NCBI GenBank assembly: GCA_905200615.1 | Contig: CAJKLB010000006.1 | Coordinates: 20,701-84,700, forward strand | DNA: 64,000 bases | DNA from: an uncultured Selenomonadales bacterium | GTDB taxonomy: Bacteria; Bacillota; Clostridia; Christensenellales; QALW01 | Reading direction: 5' to 3' | Part shown: positions 1 through 7,245 of the stretch, one piece after another | Layout: every line of letters starts with the position of its first letter | How positions within the stretch are numbered: position 1 is the first letter of the stretch | Notes under the pieces: model-generated | Databases searched by the model: none | What the model saw: only the letters and a program-made list of their open reading frames with translations | Told to the model about the DNA's origin: nothing | Made by a program: the position numbers and the translations under genes

Positions 1-648
1 ACGGATTTTCTCGCCGTAATGGGAGCGCAGCGACGCAATGATCTCCTTTGCTTCATTGGTTCGGCTGTCAACCATAGTAAAAAGAATACCGTCGATTTTC
101 AGCTTGGGGTTGATCTGTCGCTTTACTTTGGAAATAGACTGCATAAGCAAATCAAGACCCTTTGCCGATAGGAACGACGGCTGCGACGGAATAATAACGC
201 TGTCGGCTGCGGCCAACGAATTGATAGGCATCATTCCGAGAGAGGGCATACAGTCAATGAGGATATAGTCGTAATGGGGCTTTACCGCATTGATATATGT
301 CCGCAATACGCTTTCACGGCTCATAGCGTTTATGAGCCGGATTTCCATACCCGACAATTCAATGTTTGCAGGCAGCAGATCAACGCCCTCGCCGTGGTGC
401 AGAATACCGCGACCGTCAGCAATCGGGGTGTCGTCAATTACGTCCTGCATAATATCCGCAAGCGTAACGGGCAGTTCGTCTGGTTTGGCATAACCGAGGG
501 AAAGCGTCAAAGAAGCCTGTGCGTCTGCGTCGATCAGCAGAACCCTTTTGTTCTCCTGCGCCAGCCCGATACCGAGATTTGCGGTCGTCGTTGTCTTGCC
601 CACGCCGCCCTTTTGGTTTGTCACCGCGATAACTTTGCAATTCGCCAT
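1..648 (-). CDS. ParA-family ATPase of an ICE, partial (C-terminus beyond left edge)
   Basis: Translation from the ATG at 648 stays open to base 1 (216 codons), so only the N-terminal part is present. The start is set by GGAGG at 658-662, 9 nt upstream. Residues 13-20 form the deviant Walker A motif KGGVGKTT of ParA/MinD ATPases, followed by DADAQASLTLSLG and, near residue 120, the Walker B-like segment YDYILIDCMPSLG. ParA proteins drive DNA partitioning; in clostridial Tn1549-like conjugative elements a ParA gene commonly sits near the integration/excision end. The adjacent Xis-like gene and tRNA att site support that setting. It lies just downstream of a terminator-like hairpin (722-748) and a repeat hairpin (675-703), so its expression may depend on readthrough. 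A plasmid-type partition role rather than an ICE role cannot be excluded from this fragment. Confidence 0.9.
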   Translation of the reverse strand, partial: MANCKVIAVTNQKGGVGKTTTTANLGIGLAQENKRVLLIDADAQASLTLSLGYAKPDELPVTLADIMQDVIDDTPIADGRGILHHGEGVDLLPANIELSGMEIRLINAMSRESVLRTYINAVKPHYDYILIDCMPSLGMMPINSLAAADSVIIPSQPSFLSAKGLDLLMQSISKVKRQINPKLKIDGILFTMVDSRTNEAKEIIASLRSHYGEKIR

Positions 649-660
649 TTGGGTTTTCCT

Positions 661-703
661 CCTTTACATAGATTTAGCCGCCTGCGGCGATGGCAGACGG
701 CTA
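661..703. repeat. 43-bp direct repeat, copy A (hairpin-containing)
   Basis: Identical over 43 bp to 1017-1059. The inner 29 bases (675-703) form an 11-bp stem with one mismatch around a 7-base loop. On the minus strand this copy lies in the leader of the ParA gene and its last two bases overlap the GGAGG ribosome binding site. There is no T-tract directly after the stem, so it is not a standard terminator. Confidence 0.85.
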
Positions 704-714
704 TGTACGGGTAT

Positions 715-754
715 GAAAAAGCCGCTTGTTCCATTACAGAACAAACGGTCTTTT
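715..754 (-). terminator. Intrinsic terminator between the 53-aa gene and parA
   Basis: Stem of 10 bp (722-731 with 739-748, one G-U type mismatch), loop of 7, followed on the minus strand by CTTTTTC. It would stop the transcript that begins at the promoter at 958-986. T residues also follow on the plus side. Confidence 0.6.
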
Positions 755-773
755 CGGATAGTCATATGTAGTT

Positions 774-935
774 TTATCTTCTGACCGGAGCATTGGCAAC
801 CTTTACGATCAGCTCATCTACACAGTCGGTATATCTGTCTTGACGAAGTAAAGCATTTTTCAAGCGTACCAAACTTTCAATAACAATGCGGGTTTGCTCA
901 TAGTCAAGATAGAGGTAATATTTTTTGTTTCGCAT
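774..935 (-). CDS. Small ICE-borne protein, 53 aa, function unknown
   Basis: ATG at 935 is preceded by GGAGG (943-947) and by a good promoter (958-986), and the frame runs 53 codons to TAA. The protein starts MRNKKYYLYLDYEQTRIVI and is rich in charged residues with no membrane segment. I recall similar short ORFs beside xis/parA in clostridial conjugative elements, but assign no function. A combination of promoter, ribosome binding site, ORF and terminator in order makes it likely to be expressed. It could be a small regulator of partition or excision genes; that is only inference from position. Confidence 0.7.
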   Translation of the reverse strand: MRNKKYYLYLDYEQTRIVIESLVRLKNALLRQDRYTDCVDELIVKVANAPVRR

Positions 936-957
936 AGTATCGCCTCCTTATGCTCTT

Positions 958-986
958 ATTATAGAAAGACAGGAATCGGGCTGCAA
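958..986 (-). promoter_or_regulatory. Promoter for the 53-aa gene
   Basis: On the minus strand TTGCAG (981-986), a 17-base spacer, then TATAAT (958-963). The predicted start near 951 is about 15 nt upstream of the ATG at 935 and directly upstream of GGAGG. Confidence 0.7.
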
Positions 987-1016
987 ATGTAAAAAGAGAT
1001 TTTTTCAAAACGACTT

Positions 1017-1059
1017 CCTTTACATAGATTTAGCCGCCTGCGGCGATGGCAGACGGCTA
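1017..1059. repeat. 43-bp direct repeat, copy B (hairpin-containing)
   Basis: Second exact copy of 661-703. It lies between the stop of the Xis-like gene (1064) and the promoter of the 53-aa gene. Its 29-base core can form the same stem-loop in a transcript coming from xis. Confidence 0.85.
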
Positions 1060-1063
1060 AAAT

Positions 1064-1306
1064 TCAAACCTGCACTTTCAATTCATTTTTGTATTCAGCA
1101 TAGTGGGCGCTCAATACATAATCAATCACATATGGTTTAGGAATAAGGTATGTATGCCTTATGTAATAGTGTTTAACATGGTTGCCCCTCATTAGTTTTC
1201 GGGCTGTTCCATCGCCTATACCGCCGAGCATTTCTCGAAATTCCTGCAAGGTAACAACATCGGGATAGCTGGCAAACAGATTTTCATAGTATTCACGTTT
1301 TTTCAT
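1064..1306 (-). CDS. Excisionase-like (Xis) helix-turn-helix protein, 80 aa
   Basis: The ATG at 1306 has GGAGGT seven bases upstream; a longer reading from 1336 would start without one. The 80-aa product has an N-terminal basic segment and a winged-helix-like stretch around residues 15-45 (VVTLQEFREMLGGIGDGTA then KLMRG), as in the small DNA-binding proteins that act as recombination directionality factors in clostridial conjugative elements. Such proteins bend DNA at the att site and favour excision by a tyrosine integrase. The location between ParA and a split tRNA gene fits this. No integrase is visible in the window; it is probably at the other end of the element or left of the ParA gene. 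A plain transcriptional regulator is the alternative. Confidence 0.75.
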   Translation of the reverse strand: MKKREYYENLFASYPDVVTLQEFREMLGGIGDGTARKLMRGNHVKHYYIRHTYLIPKPYVIDYVLSAHYAEYKNELKVQV

Positions 1307-1329
1307 AGCAATACCTCCAAATGATTTTG

Positions 1330-1358
1330 TTGTCAATGGCAGAGAAGTATGCTATAAT
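1330..1358 (+). promoter_or_regulatory. Outward-facing promoter at the ICE end
   Basis: TTGTCA (1330-1335), 17-base spacer, TATAAT (1353-1358), reading rightward toward the att site and away from xis. Predicted start near 1365. Confidence 0.7.
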
Positions 1359-1364
1359 TTTGAC

Positions 1365-1548
1365 AGTTTAATTGATTGGTACGGGTAGTGGATTCAATAT
1401 CTAATACGCCTGCCGATTAGCCAAATGTCCCTCGGAGTGACCTCCGATGTTCAAATTTGCTCTCAAAACGAGCAGTTCCAGAAAAGCTCGACAGAACAAG
1501 GTTTTTCACATTAAGTTGCCCGAAATCCTTGATTTTTGGGCTTTTTTT
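1365..1548 (+). ncRNA. Candidate ~180-nt RNA at the ICE end
   Basis: Defined by the promoter at 1330-1358 and the intrinsic terminator at 1518-1548. The only plus-strand ORF of note is 29 codons from 1428 without a ribosome binding site. The interval contains short inverted repeats: TCGGAG/CTCCGA around 1434-1449 and GCTC/GAGC around 1459-1473. These may be RNA stems or integrase/Xis binding sites in DNA. There is no match I recognise to a known RNA family. Confidence 0.4.
1518..1548 (+). terminator. Intrinsic terminator at the ICE end
   Basis: GCCC plus an A/T-rich arm pairs with the arm ending GGGC (about 10 bp with one bulge), followed by seven T residues at 1542-1548. Confidence 0.7.
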
Positions 1549-1608
1549 GAGGGAGACAGGTTCCGATAAAGTCCGCCAAATGGATTCGGTTTCAGAGTAA
1601 ATGGTAAA

Positions 1609-1665
1609 ACTCAAAATCCGTTGGGCTAATCACCCGTGTGGGTTCGAGTCCCACCACCGGCACCA
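1609..1665 (+). pseudogene. 3' half of tRNA-Leu(CAA): ICE attachment site remnant
   Basis: The segment reads as a leucine tRNA from the anticodon loop onward: loop CTCAAAA with anticodon CAA at 1612-1614, a long variable arm, the T arm GTGGGTTCGAGTCCCAC and the acceptor end CCGGCACCA. The expected 5' half (acceptor GCCGG, D arm) is absent upstream. This is the usual trace of a tyrosine-integrase element inserted into the 3' end of a tRNA gene: one end keeps an intact tRNA, the other a duplicated 3' part. The maximum core repeat is 57 bp. It is not a functional tRNA. Confidence 0.88.
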
Positions 1666-1673
1666 TAATAGAT

Positions 1674-1718
1674 AAACCTGTTTCAAAGATAAAACGAAAC
1701 AGGTTTATTTGTTTTTTT
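1674..1718 (+). terminator. Intrinsic terminator of the original tRNA-Leu gene
   Basis: Perfect 11-bp stem (1674-1684 with 1696-1706), followed by a T-rich tail to 1718. It directly follows the CCA end of the tRNA remnant. Confidence 0.85.
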
Positions 1719-1917
1719 AATTATAAACTCGGCAAATAATACAATGGAACAGTTTTTTGTGTTGATAAATTAAGATATCATGATATATTGCTTTTGGCGA
1801 TGAGGTATGACAAAGTAATAACATATAAAATTTTCTCTTGTATTATAATTGAAAGAAAAATTTTTTCAATTCACCCAATAAACCAGTAATTTCTGACACT
1901 TTATAGTCGAAAGGCAA

Positions 1918-3474
1918 GTGAAAATAATGAATGCGGATAAAATAGGAGGGTATATTGAAAGGGTGTATGGTTATGCGGTCAATCATACCTTTTCAAGAGA
2001 AGAAGCCGACGAGCTTTCTCAGGAAATTTTATTTGCGGTGGTACGGGAGCTGCCAAAATTGAAAGATGACGGTAAATTTGAACCGTGGCTTTGGGGCATC
2101 GCAAATAATATCACAAAAGCATTTAGACGTTACATGGGGAAACAGCGCGCCATATATTCCTATGATACCCTTGAGAATTTATCCTGTGAAGATGAATATG
2201 GAAGCGAAAACGAAGAACTTTACGATTCGCTCAGAACTAAAATTGCTATGCTTTCAGAAATGTATCGCAGCATCATTATTTCTTATTATTATGACGGTCT
2301 TTCAACAAAACAGATCTCTGAAAAGCTGCATATTCCGGAGGGAACAGTCACTTGGCGGCTTTCAGAGGCTCGTAAAAAACTGAAAAGGGAGTGTACAGAA
2401 ATGAATGAAACAGCATTGAAACCGGTAAAACTGATGATTCGTATCAATGGTGACGGAAATTATAAAGATCCGATCAGCCCATTTCCGTATGTTTATATCA
2501 ATGACGCACTGTCGCAGAATATTCTGTATTACTGCTATGAAGCGCCTAAAACAGTAGAAGAGCTTGCAAAATTGTGCGGTGTTCCTGCTTATTACATTGA
2601 AGATTGTCTGGAAAACCTTGTGAAGCGGGAAGCGATGTCGGAAGTATCAAAAGGAAAATACAGAACAGATTTTATCATCTATTCAGAAAAAGCAAGAGAG
2701 TACGATGAAAAGGCAAAAGGTATCTTTGAGCCTGTCATTGACGGCTTTGTTTCGTCTTTAAAAAAGCTTGCCGATTCTGCTGAAAATCTCGGCATATATA
2801 CTGCCGGAAAACCAAAAGAGGAACTTATTTATCTCTATGGTATTATGGCAATGGAGCATTTAAGCGAAAAGCATAATTCGGTTAAATGGGTTGAGCGTTC
2901 TGTGCGGTATGACGGCTGTCGCTGGAGTTACCATGCTCATTTGATGAATGACAATCAATACCCGATACGAGGACTGGGACGTGAAGAATCGTCAAATCTC
3001 GGAAGCAGAGGTAATTATAAGCATATTTCGTACCACTTCGGAGATTTTTCCTACCGTGAAATGATGTTTGATAACGAGATAAACATTTGCGAAGATATTT
3101 TGCTCGGAAGAGAAATTGAGGATACAGATTCGGCTGCGGCGGCAATCGCAAAAGGATTTATTTCCAAAAAGGATAACGGCAAATTGTTTGTTACTGTTCC
3201 GGCATTTACAAAAGAGCAGAAGCAACAGTTCGATCTGCTGACAGATCAAACTTTTGAATCCTCAATTGACGAATACTCTGATGCTGTCCGCAAGTATGTG
3301 AATGGTTATCAAAAGCTGTTTCCGGAGCATCTGAAGGATGATGTGGTACGAGCTTGTAACTATATGTTTTTAACGCTTTATGCTACTCATATCTGCGATA
3401 TAGCAAAGGAGAGAGGACTGCTTATCTCTCCTTCTGACGGCAGTATATGTGATGTATTGATACAACATAAATAG
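1918..3474 (+). CDS. Sigma-70-family (ECF-like) factor with ~360-aa C-terminal extension
   Basis: Residues about 12-80 match sigma region 2 (FEPWLWGIANNITKAFRRY) and 105-157 match region 4, with the helix-turn-helix TKQISEKLHIPEGTVTWRL. An ordinary ECF factor would end here, near 160 residues. The protein continues to 518: about 190-250 looks like a winged helix (LAKLCGVPAYYIEDCLENL), followed by a long mixed region with aromatic residues and a W-rich segment (VKWVERSVRYDGCRWSYH) that I do not recognise. No transmembrane segment is seen, so the extension is probably a cytosolic sensor or regulator in cis. The start is GTG at 1918 with AAAGG just upstream; ATG at 1927 is possible. No anti-sigma gene is adjacent. 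It lies between the tRNA terminator and a gene-poor region, so it could be island cargo. Confidence 0.85.
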   Translation: MKIMNADKIGGYIERVYGYAVNHTFSREEADELSQEILFAVVRELPKLKDDGKFEPWLWGIANNITKAFRRYMGKQRAIYSYDTLENLSCEDEYGSENEELYDSLRTKIAMLSEMYRSIIISYYYDGLSTKQISEKLHIPEGTVTWRLSEARKKLKRECTEMNETALKPVKLMIRINGDGNYKDPISPFPYVYINDALSQNILYYCYEAPKTVEELAKLCGVPAYYIEDCLENLVKREAMSEVSKGKYRTDFIIYSEKAREYDEKAKGIFEPVIDGFVSSLKKLADSAENLGIYTAGKPKEELIYLYGIMAMEHLSEKHNSVKWVERSVRYDGCRWSYHAHLMNDNQYPIRGLGREESSNLGSRGNYKHISYHFGDFSYREMMFDNEINICEDILLGREIEDTDSAAAAIAKGFISKKDNGKLFVTVPAFTKEQKQQFDLLTDQTFESSIDEYSDAVRKYVNGYQKLFPEHLKDDVVRACNYMFLTLYATHICDIAKERGLLISPSDGSICDVLIQHK

Positions 3475-4244
3475 TATTTGCTCATAAAATAGGGATAGGC
3501 TCTGAGAGTTGACCAATCAAGTGAAAAATACAATGTTGTTTTAATGATAAACTATGCCAAGGCAACAATACAAAAATGAACATTGTAAAGATGAATCTTT
3601 ATGTTATACTTTTTAATGATAAAAACAAATAAGCACATAATCTTTGGAATTGGTTCAAATCTAAATTCTTTAGCATCTTTTTTAGTCCCTGTTTCCATAA
3701 AAAAGCACTGCATGACAAAGTTGATTTTTCATGTTGTGCTTTTTTATCCTATGAATCAATCAAATAGAAAGAGAAGATTTTATGAATTATGCAACGAAAT
3801 TATTCCCGGAAAAATTAAAAAAGTTCAGGGCAAAAGCGTCGGGAGTATCATCTTAGGGTGTATCCATATCTTTGGTCCCCTACCTTTTGAAGTACAGAAG
3901 CAAAATCTATATGTTTGCGTTTAAAAAGCAAAACCGATGATTTTGCAAAATATTTTCATCAGAAATTGACAATAAAAAACATGCCACACTATTTTTGCCG
4001 CAAATAGAAGTTATCTGTTATTTTCCGCAATCTTGAATTCGGACATGAGAGGTTGCCTTTTTTATACTTTCCCCCAACTGTTTTATTCTAAACCATCAGC
4101 TGTTTTGCCTTGTATGTGACGAAAAGCAAAGAAATACCGGCGGCTTAACAATACCTCTTCCGCTATGCTAAAAGTCTTAGAATATGATCAGATGCTTCGT
4201 TTATATTTTTAAAAATTCAATATTACAGAGCCTTTCGCCGAAAC
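3475..4244. other. Gene-poor 770-bp intergenic region
   Basis: No convincing gene on either strand. A 107-codon frame at 3601-3924 has no ribosome binding site and low-complexity composition. A hairpin with T-tails at 3703-3745 is the only clear signal. The stretch is A/T-rich and resembles eroded DNA between an integration hot-spot and the core genome. Confidence 0.5.
3703..3745. terminator. Bidirectional terminator-like hairpin
   Basis: Arms 3703-3715 and 3729-3741 pair over 13 bp with two mismatches; T-runs follow on the right and A-runs precede on the left. It is about 230 bases beyond the sigma-factor stop. Confidence 0.5.
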
Positions 4245-4553
4245 TTATACAAACACAGCTTGAATCAACACCATATAAATCGCGGTACCGGCAAAAACAC
4301 TGAAAAGCGTATTGCGTTTCCATTTATGCAAAAAGACTACCGCCGCAACTGAAATCAATTCCGGAAGTCCGAAAGGATATGCTGTGATTTCCTTTAAACA
4401 ATATACAACCAGCATACCGATCACCGCAAAAGGCAATACCGAACCTAAGTATTGGATAGCTGAAGGTATTTTTCTTTTCCCCCCAAAGATAAAAAACGGC
4501 AAAAAACGCGTCAAAGCGGTAAAAACAGCAATAACCAGTACGGAATTTAACAT
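4245..4553 (-). CDS. azlD: AzlD-family branched-chain amino acid exporter subunit
   Basis: 102 aa, with three to four hydrophobic segments covering nearly the whole protein, as usual for AzlD. The start at 4553 is set by AGAAGGA just upstream and by the stop of AzlC 11 nt before; a longer frame to 4676 overlaps azlC and is rejected. The motif ALTRFLPFFIF near the N-terminus is typical of the family. AzlD pairs with AzlC in the inner membrane to export branched-chain amino acids or their analogues. It is cotranscribed with azlC. Confidence 0.88.
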   Translation of the reverse strand: MLNSVLVIAVFTALTRFLPFFIFGGKRKIPSAIQYLGSVLPFAVIGMLVVYCLKEITAYPFGLPELISVAAVVFLHKWKRNTLFSVFAGTAIYMVLIQAVFV

Positions 4554-4564
4554 ATATCCTTCTT

Positions 4565-5257
4565 TCACGGTTCCTCTCCCTTCTTTGAAAGCACTTTCCG
4601 AAACACCATTAAAAGAACGGCTATCAGTACCATTGCCGGAATAATAAAACGATCCGCGCCAAACAAAAGCAAGCACCCTGCCGATACTCCCATACCGATC
4701 AAGGCCACGGCATGATTCTTGGTACTAAGCCATTGCTCTACAAAAATGACCGTAAAAAGCGCCGTCATAGAAAAATCAATCCCGCGCATATACTGCTGAG
4801 GAATCAAACCGCCCAGTACGGAACCGATACCGCTTCCAAGTATCCAATAAAAATGATCCAGCAAAGAAATAAACAGATAGGCCCGCTTTTTATCAATTTC
4901 TTCCGGGATATCGGTGCAAAGCAGGGAATATGTTTCATCGGTTAACCCGAATATCAAAAAAGGCTTAGCCTTACCGGTATTTTCAAACCGTTTCAACATA
5001 GAAATACTGTAAAACAGATGCCTCGCGTTCACCGTAAGCGTCATCAGCGCAATAGAAAAAATTGAAGCGCCGGCGCTTATTAAATCAACCGCAACATACT
5101 GCATAGAGCCCGCATAGATAATACCGCTCATCAAAAGCGCCCAGCCCAAGCCATATCCCGCGTTTTTTAAAAGCACCCCAAATCCTATTCCCAATACTAT
5201 ATACCCCGCCATTACCGGAAGTGTTTTGAAAAACGCGTAAAAAAATGCTTTTTTCAT
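4565..5257 (-). CDS. azlC: AzlC-family amino acid exporter, large subunit
   Basis: 230 aa, five or more transmembrane segments. N-terminal pattern KTLPVMAGYIVLGIGFGVL, then GIIYAGSMQYVA and LTVNARHLFYSISM, all diagnostic of AzlC (YgaZ-like). The start at 5257 follows GAGAGGA; the frame to 5302 has no ribosome binding site. It forms the export complex with AzlD, whose gene starts 11 nt downstream. Family members export leucine, valine or 4-azaleucine; the substrate here is not known. Confidence 0.9.
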   Translation of the reverse strand: MKKAFFYAFFKTLPVMAGYIVLGIGFGVLLKNAGYGLGWALLMSGIIYAGSMQYVAVDLISAGASIFSIALMTLTVNARHLFYSISMLKRFENTGKAKPFLIFGLTDETYSLLCTDIPEEIDKKRAYLFISLLDHFYWILGSGIGSVLGGLIPQQYMRGIDFSMTALFTVIFVEQWLSTKNHAVALIGMGVSAGCLLLFGADRFIIPAMVLIAVLLMVFRKVLSKKGEEP

Positions 5258-5477
5258 AGAAATCCTCTCAAGCAAATGAAAACAAATGTTGATTTTTACC
5301 AAAATTTATACTTTATTTTATCAAATATAATTCTTTTCCAAAACAAGTTTTTTGTGTTTTTTCGGTAAAATGCCGAAAACGCAAAATTTGTTTCTACTCA
5401 AAGAATCATTTTCGCCTGCAAATAAAATGCTAAAAAACTTTATCTTCTTTCAATACCCGTCTTTTTTATACCGTAAG

Positions 5478-5513
5478 CAAAAAAACAAAGCCCCGTTAAC
5501 GCGAGCTTTGTTT
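5478..5513 (-). terminator. Terminator downstream of argS
   Basis: Perfect 9-bp stem (5483-5491 with 5505-5513), 13-base loop, then a T-run on the minus strand just left of 5483. It lies 30 bases past the argS stop. Confidence 0.8.
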
Positions 5514-5543
5514 ATGGGCAAAACCCTATAAAAAACAGCCTTT

Positions 5544-7232
5544 TTACATTTTCTCCGGCGCATCGATGCCCAATAACGCAAGGGCGGTTTTAAGCACATC
5601 GCGTGTGCAAAGCGTAACCAGCAAACGAGCCTGTAATACGGGTTCCGCCTCGCTGAGAATTCGATTTTCAAAATAAAACTTATTATAACACTGTGCCAGC
5701 GCCGCGCTGTAACGGGTAATAACAGAAGGCTCATATTTTTCCGCCGCTTCTTTCACCACGGCAGGAAACGCTTCCAGTTTTGCAATCAATTCTTTTGAAG
5801 CTTCATCTTCCAGTACCGAGAAATCAGCCTTTTCCGCTTCACAGGCGGGTGCTTTCGCGATAACCGAGCAACAGCGCGTATGCGCGTATTGTACATACGG
5901 ACCTGTTTCTCCTTCAAAATTCAGGGCTCTGTCCCACCAGAAATCAACATCTTTAATTCGGCTGGAGAACAGATCATAAAAAATCACCGCGCCGATTCCC
6001 ACCTGACGGGCTACCTTTTGTTTATCCGCAAGTTCCGGATTTTTTTCATTGATGATATCCAAGGCCTTTTCACAAGCACGGTTCAATACCTCATCCAGGT
6101 ATACCACATGTCCTTTACGTGTGGAGAGTGTTTCTCCCTCAAAGCTGACCATACCAAACGGCACATGAATCAGGTCTTTCGCCCAAGGATACCCCATAAG
6201 CTCAATCACTTTAAACACCTGTTTAAAATGCAAATTTTGCTGATAGGCCACAATGTATAAGCATTTATCAAAATCATACATTTTTTTACGGTAAAAGGCC
6301 GCGGCCATATCCCGCGTAGCATAAATAGAAGCGCCGTCGGATTTCAGAAGAATGCACGGAGGCATATCAAATTTATCCAGCTTTACCACGTAGGCGCCTT
6401 CGGAAAATTCCAGCAGATTCTTTTCACGCAGTTCTTCAATCACCGCGCCGCATTTATCCTTATAAAAGCTCTCACCGGCGTAAGAATCAAAGTGCACATT
6501 CAGCATATCATAAATTCGGGCAACATCCTTTAAGGTAATATCCTTAAACCATGAAAACAGTTCCAATGCCCCGGGATCATCGTCTTCTATCTTTTTAAAC
6601 CATGCCCGTGCTTCTTCCTGCATAGCCTCATCCGCTTCTTTTTCAAAGCGTACATACAGCGCTATCAGGGCGTCAACGCCTTTTTCCTCAACAACGGCTT
6701 TATCTCCCCAGTGATGAAAAGCACAAAGCAGCTTACCGAACTGTGTACCCCAATCGCCTAAATGATTGATAGATACCACTCGATAGCCTAAAAAACGGTA
6801 AATCTTGGCCAAAGAATTTCCCAACACCGTAGTAGTCAAATGGCCGATATGGCAGCGTTTGGCGATATTAATGGAAGAATAGTCCATACATATCGTTTTT
6901 CCGCATCCCTCATCAGAACTGCCATAAGTCTCGCCTTTGGAAAAAATTTCTTTCAGTACTGTTTCAGCGCGTTTGGCAGGATCGATAAAAAAATTCAGAT
7001 ATCCCCCCTGTACGCAGCATTTTGAAACAAAAGGCGGAAGAAGTAATTTTTCCTTTAATTCCTGTGCGATGACCGGCGGCGCCTTGCGCAATACTTTTGC
7101 AAGCTTAAAACAAGGAAAAGCGAAATCACCTAATTCCCTTTGCGGCGGAATCTCGATGTATTCCGCGCATTCTTCTGCACGGATACCGGTTGCCTCGGCA
7201 ATTCGTGCGGCCAATTCATTTTTAAAATTCAT
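5544..7232 (-). CDS. argS: Arginyl-tRNA synthetase
   Basis: 562 aa, the usual length for bacterial ArgRS. It charges tRNA-Arg in the cytoplasm. The order is an N-terminal additional domain (residues 1-110), a class I catalytic core with the HIGH motif in NIAKRCHIGHLTTTVLGNS near residue 130, the KMSKS-like STRKGHVV near residue 385, and an all-alpha anticodon-binding domain at the C-terminus. In most ArgRS the segment before HIGH reads SSPNIAKP; here it is SSINIAKRC, a variant form seen in some Firmicutes. ATG at 7232 with AAAGGA nine bases upstream is preferred; TTG at 7241 directly abuts that site. It is followed by its own terminator. The antiporter gene ends 13 nt upstream, so the two may be cotranscribed. 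Confidence 0.96.
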   Translation of the reverse strand: MNFKNELAARIAEATGIRAEECAEYIEIPPQRELGDFAFPCFKLAKVLRKAPPVIAQELKEKLLLPPFVSKCCVQGGYLNFFIDPAKRAETVLKEIFSKGETYGSSDEGCGKTICMDYSSINIAKRCHIGHLTTTVLGNSLAKIYRFLGYRVVSINHLGDWGTQFGKLLCAFHHWGDKAVVEEKGVDALIALYVRFEKEADEAMQEEARAWFKKIEDDDPGALELFSWFKDITLKDVARIYDMLNVHFDSYAGESFYKDKCGAVIEELREKNLLEFSEGAYVVKLDKFDMPPCILLKSDGASIYATRDMAAAFYRKKMYDFDKCLYIVAYQQNLHFKQVFKVIELMGYPWAKDLIHVPFGMVSFEGETLSTRKGHVVYLDEVLNRACEKALDIINEKNPELADKQKVARQVGIGAVIFYDLFSSRIKDVDFWWDRALNFEGETGPYVQYAHTRCCSVIAKAPACEAEKADFSVLEDEASKELIAKLEAFPAVVKEAAEKYEPSVITRYSAALAQCYNKFYFENRILSEAEPVLQARLLVTLCTRDVLKTALALLGIDAPEKM

Positions 7233-7245
7233 ATCATCCAATCCT

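Noticed and set aside
1417..1614. 65-codon minus-strand frame over the ICE end
   Set aside because: It overlaps the tRNA remnant and the terminator, has no ribosome binding site, and its composition looks non-coding.
3601..3924. 107-codon plus-strand frame
   Set aside because: No ribosome binding site, crosses a terminator-like hairpin, product without recognisable pattern.
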